A stretch of 64,000 nt of DNA, taken from assembly GCA_021819085.1 (NCBI GenBank), contig JAKASJ010000006.1, positions 62,001 through 126,000 of the forward strand, given 5' to 3'. The DNA is from Pseudomonadota bacterium. GTDB taxonomy: Bacteria; Pseudomonadota; Gammaproteobacteria; Acidiferrobacterales; UBA6901. Positions 31,069-39,086 of this stretch are shown here, one piece after another; position 1 is the first letter of the stretch; each line of letters begins with the position of its first letter. The translations under genes were made by a program, and so were the position numbers. Under the pieces are notes generated by a model. It was not told the DNA's origin, did not search any database, and worked only from the letters and a program-made list of their open reading frames with translations.

Positions 31069-31515
31069 TTATTCGATGACAAACAGCGGTTCGCCGTATT
31101 CCACCGGCTGGCCATTCTCTTTAAGGATCGCCTTGATCGTTCCAGCCTTGTCGGCCTCGATTGGGTTGAGCATCTTCATTGCTTCGATAATGCACAACGT
31201 ATCACCGACCTTCACCTGGTTGCCGACTTCCACGAACGGAGCGGCACTGGGCGACGGCGAGCGATAAAAGCTGCCGACCATTGGAGAGGTGACGATATGA
31301 CCAGACGGGACAGGGGAAGCCTCCGCAGGCCTTTCAGCGGCGGGAGCGGGCGCCGGTGCTGCCGAAATCGGTGCATGAACGATCGTTGGAGGTGCCGGGG
31401 CGGCCGTCAATATGCGACTGAGCCGGATGGTTTCCTCTCCCTCCCGGATTTCGATTTCCGAAAGGTTGGATTCTTCAAGCATCTCAATGAGTTTCTTGAT
31501 CTTGCGTATGTCCAC
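31069..31515 (-). CDS. accB: Biotin carboxyl carrier protein of acetyl-CoA carboxylase
   Basis: A 148-residue BCCP. The N-terminal [20 protein letters not shown] helix pair, an Ala/Pro-rich flexible linker (residues ~38-70) and the biotinyl domain with the EAMKM biotinylation site are all present, along with the GSFYRSP 'thumb' region. It carries CO2 between AccC and the carboxyltransferase. Its 5' end overlaps the aroQ 3' end by 32 bases, an unusually deep overlap that suggests coupling. Confidence 0.97.
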   Translation of the reverse strand: MDIRKIKKLIEMLEESNLSEIEIREGEETIRLSRILTAAPAPPTIVHAPISAAPAPAPAAERPAEASPVPSGHIVTSPMVGSFYRSPSPSAAPFVEVGNQVKVGDTLCIIEAMKMLNPIEADKAGTIKAILKENGQPVEYGEPLFVIE

Positions 31516-31966
31516 GGTTTTTGTCCTGGTTTTCTAAGTACCGGATGGCTGCCGCAAGCGCCAATTCATAGCCTTGAGCGCCAAGCCCGCTGATGACTCC
31601 GTTGGCAAGGTCGGAGAAATAGGACTGGTGGCGGAACGGCTCGCGCGCATGAATATTGGAAAGATGGACTTCGATGAAGGGAATCGCCGACGCCGCGAGC
31701 GCATCGCGTAGTGCGATGCTGGTATGCGTGAAGGCGGCAGGATTGAGCACGATGAACGCCGTCTTCTGGTCCATGGCCTGATGCACGCGCTGCACGAGTT
31801 CGTGCTCGGCATTGCTCTGAAAAAAACTCAAATGATGGCCAGTTCGAGCCACAATTAGCGCAAGTTCGGCGTTGATCGCTTCAAGACCGGTAGAACCGTA
31901 ATACCGGGGTTCGCGCGCCCCCAGCAAGTTGAGGTTTGGTCCGTTAAGTACCAATATCTCGGCCAT
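31484..31966 (-). CDS. aroQ: Type II 3-dehydroquinate dehydratase
   Basis: A 160-residue type II dehydroquinase: [12 protein letters not shown] with the catalytic tyrosine in RYYG, the [10 protein letters not shown] segment, [16 protein letters not shown], and [15 protein letters not shown]. It makes 3-dehydroshikimate for aromatic amino acids. The last ~12 residues, polar and rich in Gln/His/Asp, are coded in the overlap with accB. A promoter candidate lies at 32048-32076. Confidence 0.96.
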   Translation of the reverse strand: MAEILVLNGPNLNLLGAREPRYYGSTGLEAINAELALIVARTGHHLSFFQSNAEHELVQRVHQAMDQKTAFIVLNPAAFTHTSIALRDALAASAIPFIEVHLSNIHAREPFRHQSYFSDLANGVISGLGAQGYELALAAAIRYLENQDKNRGHTQDQETH

Positions 31967-32047
31967 AGATCCCTGATTGATTGCCCGATCCTGTGCGGAT
32001 CCAGACTGGCTGGCGCACAGAAAGTATCAGTACCGAATGGGACGAGG

Positions 32048-32076
32048 ATAGTACGCAGTCAAGCAGGGTTTGTCCA
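32048..32076 (-). promoter_or_regulatory. Candidate sigma-70 promoter for aroQ-accB-accC
   Basis: On the minus strand, TGGACA (32071-32076) and TACTAT (32048-32053) are separated by exactly 17 bases, 82 bases ahead of the aroQ start, in the only sizeable gap upstream of this operon. Based on consensus matching by eye only. Confidence 0.4.
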
Positions 32077-32162
32077 GTTCAAGACAAATTCCAGTAAATT
32101 CGCCGGAGTTCGGGCCCAAGAATCGCAGGACATGGCCCAGGAGGTCAATCGATTCCCGTCAG

Positions 32163-32699
32163 TCATGACGGGGACTTGAGATAGGGACTCAGGGCTTTTT
32201 TCAGGCTGGTCCCGGTGAATGCTCCGAGCTTGCTGGCCACGATCCGGCCATGCCGGTCGAGAATGATGCTATACGGCAGACCACCCTCCACGTCCCCATA
32301 ACGAGTCATCAATTGCATTCCTTGCTGCTCGCCGAGCAACACCGGATAGTTCATCTTCTTTGCCTTGTAAAACTGGACCACGCGCGAAGGCCTGTCGACG
32401 GCGACACCGATAATCTGGAGGCCCCTGGGGCCAAGGCGCCTCTGGGCCTTGATGAATTCGGGAATCTCCTCGCGACAGGGCGGGCACCAGGTTGCCCAGA
32501 AATTCACTATGCGGACCTTGCCGGTCCAGTCCTGGATGCTGCGGTCATGCCCGTTGATATCCGGCAGCGAAAAGGTGACAGCCTGTCCGCTCGCAATGGC
32601 TGGCATTGGTGCCGTTGAATGGTGAAAATGCTGACCGAGCCACATCCCGGCCACGCCGGCAAGCAAGGCGGCCGCTGCCAGCAAAAGAAACTTTTTCAT
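32163..32699 (-). CDS. TlpA-like thiol:disulfide oxidoreductase
   Basis: A 178-residue membrane-anchored or exported thioredoxin-fold protein. An N-terminal hydrophobic stretch (MKKFLLLAAAALLAGVAGMW) is followed by a TlpA/ResA-like domain with the redox site WATWCPPC and the cis-proline segment GGLPYSIILDRHG. It starts in an ATGA overlap with dsbD, so it very likely receives electrons from DsbD in the periplasm. Cytochrome c maturation is the usual job of such proteins, but the substrate here is unproven. Confidence 0.9.
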   Translation of the reverse strand: MKKFLLLAAAALLAGVAGMWLGQHFHHSTAPMPAIASGQAVTFSLPDINGHDRSIQDWTGKVRIVNFWATWCPPCREEIPEFIKAQRRLGPRGLQIIGVAVDRPSRVVQFYKAKKMNYPVLLGEQQGMQLMTRYGDVEGGLPYSIILDRHGRIVASKLGAFTGTSLKKALSPYLKSPS

Positions 32700-35017
32700 G
32701 AAGTTGCCCCAGATCGTGATGAAATCCGATTTTTCCCCGAAAATTCGGCTTCGGCCTGCCGTACCGTGGCGAGGAACCGATCCGGCGAACGGTATCCGTA
32801 GAAGCGCAGCCGTTTCATCTCTCGGCCGTCGGGAGAGAACCACAGCACAGCCGGCGGGCCGAGAACGCCAAATTTCCGCTTGAGCGACCGCGTTGCCGCA
32901 TCATTGTCGGTAACGTCGGCCTGGAGAGTGACGAAACTTTGCAGCGCAGCGCGTACGCGCGGATCGGAGAAGGTACTGCGTTCCAGCTGTACGCAATCGA
33001 GGCACCAGGACGCGTAAAAATCGAGGAGTACCGGCTTGCCTTGGGCACGTGCCTGAGCCATGGCAGCCAGAATTTCCTTCGGCCGGGGATAGCGCCGGAA
33101 CAGCAGTGCCGGCGCCGCCGATTCTGGCTGTTTGCCGGCTGTGACCCGGGCTGCGATGCCTGCAATGCCCTCGGGAGGAAGCGGATTCAGTATGTCCCGC
33201 CTGCCGCTCAGGCCGCCGAGCAGCGCGACGATGCCCCAGATGAGCATTACTGTACCGATCCCCTTCCACAGGTAACTCCAGCCGCTCGCGCCCTTTGCCA
33301 GGGATTGCGTTGCCCCGAGGTACACCCCCGTGACGATCAGCAAGCCCGCCCAGAGCAGTAGCACCGGCACCTGGGGCAGTGCGCTCAGTACGTAGATGGC
33401 AATGCCGAGAAGCAGCACCCCGAAGACGTGCTTTACTTTGTCCATCCAGGGCCCGGCCTTGGGAAGCAGTGCACCGGCGCCCACGCCGATCGCAACGAGC
33501 ATCGCGCCGGTGCCCATCGCAATGGAAAACATGACGGCTGCGCCAAGAACCGGATCGTGACTGGAGATCGCGATGCCCAGCGCGGAGATAAGCAGCGGCG
33601 AAACGCAGGCACCGACAATCAGCGCCGATAGCAGGCCGAGCGCAAAGGTCCCGATGAATGCACCGCCCCGGAAGCGGTGGCTCTTCTTGTGTAGTTCCTG
33701 ACTATGGTGATGCAGGAGTGACTGTATGGAAGCCGGTACCTGCAGGTCATACAAGCCGAACATCGAGAGCGCGAGGAAAACGAAGATGGCACTGAACAGA
33801 CCGATCGCATAGGGATTCTGGAAATAGGCCTGCAGCTGAATCCCGGTCGCCCCCGCCAGCGCACCGGCAACAGTGTAGGTCACAGCGGTGCCCAGCACGT
33901 AGGAAAATGACAACAGTCCGGTGCGCAGCTTGGTTGCATTGCGGTCGCTCTGTCCCACGATGACGCTCGACAGTATCGGGATCATGGGCAAAACACAGGG
34001 CGTGAAGGTCAGGAGGACCCCGGTTCCGAAGGCCGCAAGCATCGCGAGCAGGTAGGTCTCGATGCTGGCGTGGTGTACCGGCCCGCCCGCAGAAGATAGG
34101 TCGGCCGAAGCGGCAGCGCTCGGATTGCCGGTACCGGTCATCGCAACGGTTACGACTTTCGTGACAGGGGGATAGCAAATCCCCTTTTCGGCACACCCCT
34201 GGTAACTTGCCTTAAGTCGGAGCGACGACACCTGGCCGCTGTAGCCAGTGAGGGGCAATGTGATCCTGACCGGAGACCGGTAGATTTCGGTGCGCCCGAT
34301 GAACGGATCGACCTTCACGAAGCCGTGGGGCAGCACATAGGGTGCCAGACGTATGCCGTGGCCCGGCATCAGCTTGAAATGGACTTTGTCGCGATAGAGA
34401 TAGTAACCAGGCGCGATGGCGAGGCGCGCACTGAGTGAATGGGCATTGCGTTGTACGACCCGCAGGCGGAACGCTTGGCCCGGCCTCAGGAATTGAGCAC
34501 CGCCAGTCATCTCCGATGTTTCCACGGCCGTAGCCGGTGGCTGTGCACGTGCAGCTGCCGGCACACGGAGGGGCGGTAACGTGAGTGCTACCGTCTTTAC
34601 CATGGGCGGAAAGCATATGCCGATATCGGCGCAGCCCTGCGCAGTCACCTGAAGGTTCACCCTCCGGACCGCCGGATCGGTGCGCATCAGGGGCAACAAC
34701 ACGCTCACCCCGTTACGGTAGATCACGGTGTTGCCGACGATCGCATCATTTATGCGAATTCCCGGCGGATAAACCGGTTTTCCCAGAGATACCCCGCTGT
34801 TCCGTACCGCGAATTTGAATTTGTCGCGGTAAAGATGGTAACCGTTCGCGATGTGCCAGTGCGCTACAACAGTGTCGGCATTACGTACCTGAACGCTGAG
34901 TACGAACGCCTTGTCGGCCTTTAGAAGTCCGTCGGGCAGTGAATTGGCATGACCAGGCGCGGTGGTGGCCAGGGCGGCCGATCCCACGGCCAGCATGGCG
35001 TAAAGCAGGTGTCTCAT
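32696..35017 (-). CDS. dsbD: Thiol:disulfide interchange protein DsbD with duplicated N-terminal domain
   Basis: A 773-residue protein. After a signal peptide (~1-24) there are two tandem DsbD-alpha domains, residues ~30-150 (C129 and C135 in CADIGIC) and ~175-295 (C275 and C281 in CAEKGIC). Then follow an eight-helix transmembrane domain (~320-600) with C341 in TPCVLPM and C471 in GACVSP, and a C-terminal thioredoxin-like domain with C672 and C675 (WCLDC). DsbD passes electrons from cytoplasmic thioredoxin to the periplasm. Most DsbD proteins have one alpha domain and under 620 residues. The ATG at 35017 overlaps the cutA stop as ATGA. Confidence 0.95.
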   Translation of the reverse strand: MRHLLYAMLAVGSAALATTAPGHANSLPDGLLKADKAFVLSVQVRNADTVVAHWHIANGYHLYRDKFKFAVRNSGVSLGKPVYPPGIRINDAIVGNTVIYRNGVSVLLPLMRTDPAVRRVNLQVTAQGCADIGICFPPMVKTVALTLPPLRVPAAARAQPPATAVETSEMTGGAQFLRPGQAFRLRVVQRNAHSLSARLAIAPGYYLYRDKVHFKLMPGHGIRLAPYVLPHGFVKVDPFIGRTEIYRSPVRITLPLTGYSGQVSSLRLKASYQGCAEKGICYPPVTKVVTVAMTGTGNPSAAASADLSSAGGPVHHASIETYLLAMLAAFGTGVLLTFTPCVLPMIPILSSVIVGQSDRNATKLRTGLLSFSYVLGTAVTYTVAGALAGATGIQLQAYFQNPYAIGLFSAIFVFLALSMFGLYDLQVPASIQSLLHHHSQELHKKSHRFRGGAFIGTFALGLLSALIVGACVSPLLISALGIAISSHDPVLGAAVMFSIAMGTGAMLVAIGVGAGALLPKAGPWMDKVKHVFGVLLLGIAIYVLSALPQVPVLLLWAGLLIVTGVYLGATQSLAKGASGWSYLWKGIGTVMLIWGIVALLGGLSGRRDILNPLPPEGIAGIAARVTAGKQPESAAPALLFRRYPRPKEILAAMAQARAQGKPVLLDFYASWCLDCVQLERSTFSDPRVRAALQSFVTLQADVTDNDAATRSLKRKFGVLGPPAVLWFSPDGREMKRLRFYGYRSPDRFLATVRQAEAEFSGKNRISSRSGATS

Positions 35018-35343
35018 GGAGCGATTTCCGGGTTGTGGAGCCATGCTAGGTAGGCGGGCAGGCCGTTCGCGATTGGGACCGCGATAATCTCGGGAAGTTC
35101 GTAAGGATGCAAAGCCTGAATCCGCTCCTGGATGGCCGCGTAGCGCGAAACCAGGGATTTGACGAGAACAAGATGTTCGGTGGCAGTCTCGACTTTGCCC
35201 CGCCAAGTATATATCGATTGCATCGGCGGCAGAATGTTGACGCAGGTCGCGAGCCCTTCGCGCACCAGCACCTCACCCAGCTGCTGCGCGGATTGCCCGT
35301 CGGGCATAGTCGTCAGAACCAGCTGATAAAGCACGGCGGTCAT
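35014..35343 (-). CDS. cutA: Divalent-cation tolerance protein CutA
   Basis: A 109-residue CutA1: LVREGLATCVNILPPMQSIYTWRGKVE and the C-terminal HPYELPEIIAVPI block identify the family (quoted in parts: LATCVNILP, YTWRGKVE, HPYELPEI). CutA is a trimeric ferredoxin-like-fold protein associated with copper tolerance, although its mechanism is not settled. It is the first gene of the cutA-dsbD-tlpA group. Confidence 0.95.
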   Translation of the reverse strand: MTAVLYQLVLTTMPDGQSAQQLGEVLVREGLATCVNILPPMQSIYTWRGKVETATEHLVLVKSLVSRYAAIQERIQALHPYELPEIIAVPIANGLPAYLAWLHNPEIAP

Positions 35344-35445
35344 GGCCGGAACTCCAGTAGGTATCGAGGGGTCACAAGAATAATCCGATCGGTGGCCCGC
35401 ACCGGCAGCTTTCGGATTCCTCCTTGTGTGTTAATTCATGTGGTT

Positions 35446-35484
35446 AGGGTGACATAACGTTACGTCGTGTCGCCCTTTTTTTTC
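35446..35484 (+). terminator. Strong rho-independent terminator-like hairpin with no gene in front
   Basis: Arms AGGGTGACA (35446-35454) and TGTCGCCCT (35468-35476), nine pairs with one G-T, enclose a 13-base loop and are followed directly by an eight-base T run on the plus strand. There is no plus-strand coding region between the slipin gene at 20.8 kb and this site, so it may end a short untranslated RNA starting within or just upstream of cutA. Confidence 0.65.
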
Positions 35485-35996
35485 TATGAAAAAATCCGAT
35501 AGAACCGGCGCAGAACCGCCACATCGCCCCGCTTCAACGTTCAGAGCGGTTCCATGCCGGCGAAGCGTTGTCTCTGCAGCCGGTCCGGCTTCCTCTTTAA
35601 GTCTGCCGGGTACTGCGGGGTGGGCAGACGTTATTCCATCTCCCTGCCATCCCGGCCCATGCCGCTCTGGTTTGTGATACCACTTGATGACGGTACCGAC
35701 ATTGACGGTAATGACGGCCCGGATATTCCCCGTTCCGTCCGGCGTTGTACGCATTCCAGATCCTGAACCCGTACCAAAAATCGAGCTGGGGGAAACGCCT
35801 TGCCTCGAGCGACGGGCAAGCTATCGGTCCTCGGACAAATTTCCGCTGTGGTAGAACAGAACGAAGGGGTGGCGCCACCCCGCGCAGTAAATGGCTCTAT
35901 CTTTGTTCGCCCCGGAACTGCGTCTTACCCGCACGGGCAATCCTCTCTGCCCGGAAGTCGCAGGCTCCAGCGGTCTGCCGGCGGATAGCTCCGGGC
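35485..35996. other. Intergenic region upstream of groES without a recognisable gene
   Basis: No reading frame on either strand looks like a protein. A 16-base perfect palindrome (GGGGTGGCGCCACCCC) lies at 35866-35881. The region ends at the groE promoter. Confidence 0.5.
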
Positions 35997-36024
35997 TTGA
36001 CAATAAAGCCATAATCCCTATCAT
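35997..36024 (+). promoter_or_regulatory. Candidate sigma-70 promoter of groES-groEL
   Basis: A consensus -35 box TTGACA at 35997-36002 and TATCAT at 36019-36024 with a 16-base spacer. The -10 box abuts the CIRCE operator, as expected for an HrcA-repressed promoter. Confidence 0.7.
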
Positions 36025-36050
36025 TAGCACTCACCTAAGGCGAGTGCTAA
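36024..36050. promoter_or_regulatory. CIRCE operator (HrcA binding site)
   Basis: TTAGCACTC (36024-36032), a nine-base spacer, then GAGTGCTAA (36042-36050): a perfect match to the CIRCE consensus. HrcA bound here would repress groES-groEL until heat shock. No hrcA gene is in the window. Confidence 0.97.
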
Positions 36051-36110
36051 TAACCATGGCGCATCGCCTCGAAGGTTAGACCCGTCATTGACATATCAGG
36101 AGGAAAGGCA

Positions 36111-36443
36111 ATGACTGCACAATCCGCTAAGAAATCAGGAGAAGCATCAGTGAAAATTCGTCCACTTCATGACCGTGTCATCGTGCGCCGTCTGGAAGAA
36201 GAGCGCAGAACTGCGGGCGGCATCGTCATCCCGGATACCGCCAAGGAAAAACCCATTCAGGGCGAAGTCATTGCCGCTGGCAAGGGTAAGATTCTGGAGA
36301 ACGGCCAGGTACGCCCGCTCGACGTGAAGGTCGGCGACAAAGTACTGTTCGGCAAGTATTCGGGTACCGAAGTAAAGGTCGGCGACGAAGAACTGCTCGT
36401 GATGCGTGAAGAAGACATCATGGGCGTGGTCGAAGGCAAGTAA
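36111..36443 (+). CDS. groES: Co-chaperonin GroES
   Basis: GroES with the mobile-loop and roof motifs [28 protein letters not shown] and [12 protein letters not shown]. It caps the GroEL ring. Two starts are plausible. The ATG at 36111 has a strong AGGAGG seven bases ahead and gives 110 residues; the GTG at 36150, also preceded by AGGAGA, gives the canonical 97-residue protein that starts VKIRPLHDR. The 13 extra residues ([13 protein letters not shown]) are not seen in typical GroES. It lies 45 bases upstream of groEL under the CIRCE-controlled promoter. Confidence 0.95.
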   Translation: MTAQSAKKSGEASVKIRPLHDRVIVRRLEEERRTAGGIVIPDTAKEKPIQGEVIAAGKGKILENGQVRPLDVKVGDKVLFGKYSGTEVKVGDEELLVMREEDIMGVVEGK

Positions 36444-38144
<1,701 letters not shown>

Positions 38145-38170
38145 GCGCCGCATTGCTCCTCGTAGTACCT

Positions 38171-38208
38171 GAAAGGCCCCGCTCAAAAAGCGGGGCCTTT
38201 CTTGTTTG
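38171..38208 (+). terminator. Rho-independent terminator of groES-groEL
   Basis: A 13-base-pair GC-rich stem (38171-38183 with 38189-38201) with a five-base A-rich loop, followed by TTGTTTG, starting 27 bases after the groEL stop. Confidence 0.9.
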
Positions 38209-38343
38209 TGCGGTTGTGTCCGGCAAGGTGCCAGCGTGGATATGCCGGGTATGCACCACACCTGTTATTGCCCTGCCAGTCGAGTCGCCGCGAAGCGGCC
38301 AGGCCGGGGCCCCGCGGCCGTGCTGCGATTTCCGGAATGACTT

Positions 38344-38985
38344 TCAGCGTTTCCGGGCTAAGGTCACCCCGTCCCGCACCGTTAGCATGACGTGCTCCAC
38401 GCGCAGGTCGTTCCGTATGTGATCATTGAACGCTACGATGGCATGGTCACTCTGATGCTGCGGATGCAGAACTGTGCCTGACCACAACACGTTGTCGACA
38501 ATCATCAGACCGCCGGGCCGCAGCCGTGGCAGAGCGGCCTCGTAGTAGCGGATGTAGTTTTCCTTGTCTGCGTCGATGAAAACCAGATCAAACTCTAGTC
38601 CCGTCTGCAACGCCGCAAGTGTCTCCAGTGCTGGCCCCAGGCGTACTTCGATCTTCCTGCCGTGTGCACTACGATCAAAAAACGATCGCGCAATCGCGAT
38701 GGTTTCCGGATTGATGTCGCAGGACAGTATCGTGCCGTCCTCGGGCAGCGCCTCAGCCATGGTCAGGGCGGAATAGCCGGTGAACATTCCCAGCTCCAGG
38801 ATCCGGCGTGCTCCGGTCAGCTGCACGAGCAGGCGCAGCAGGGCGCCCTCCATGGATCCGGTCAGCATCTGCGATTGAGCACAATGACCAATCGTGTATG
38901 CTTCCAGCTCCTGGAGCAAAGCAGACGGCACGCTGGAATGTTCCCTGCAGTAGCTTTCAATGGCCTCGCTGACCAGGTGCTTCAT
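38344..38985 (-). CDS. SAM-dependent O-methyltransferase, class I (caffeoyl-CoA type)
   Basis: A 213-residue methyltransferase. The SAM motif ILELGMFTGYSALTMAEALP, the acidic residue in LSCDINPET and the metal-ligand motif FIDADKENYIRYYE place it in the cation-dependent caffeoyl-CoA O-methyltransferase family. The natural substrate is unknown; bacterial members methylate catechols or small aromatics. AGGAG precedes the ATG with nine-base spacing. It is divergent from glnE, with about 100 bases between starts. Confidence 0.9.
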   Translation of the reverse strand: MKHLVSEAIESYCREHSSVPSALLQELEAYTIGHCAQSQMLTGSMEGALLRLLVQLTGARRILELGMFTGYSALTMAEALPEDGTILSCDINPETIAIARSFFDRSAHGRKIEVRLGPALETLAALQTGLEFDLVFIDADKENYIRYYEAALPRLRPGGLMIVDNVLWSGTVLHPQHQSDHAIVAFNDHIRNDLRVEHVMLTVRDGVTLARKR

Positions 38986-39086
38986 GGCTCATCTCCTGTA
39001 CTCTTGGCCGATATTCAGTGCGGGATGCCCGGGGTTGCCACCTGCCAGCAGGGGCTTATGTTCCAGTATATAAGTACGGGTCAGTG

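Noticed and set aside
29733..31079. A 448-codon plus-strand frame opposite accC
   Set aside because: It is antisense to a textbook AccC and has no family character.
35866..35881. Perfect 16-base palindrome upstream of groES
   Set aside because: It has no loop and no T run, and no known regulator site fits; probably chance in GC-rich DNA.
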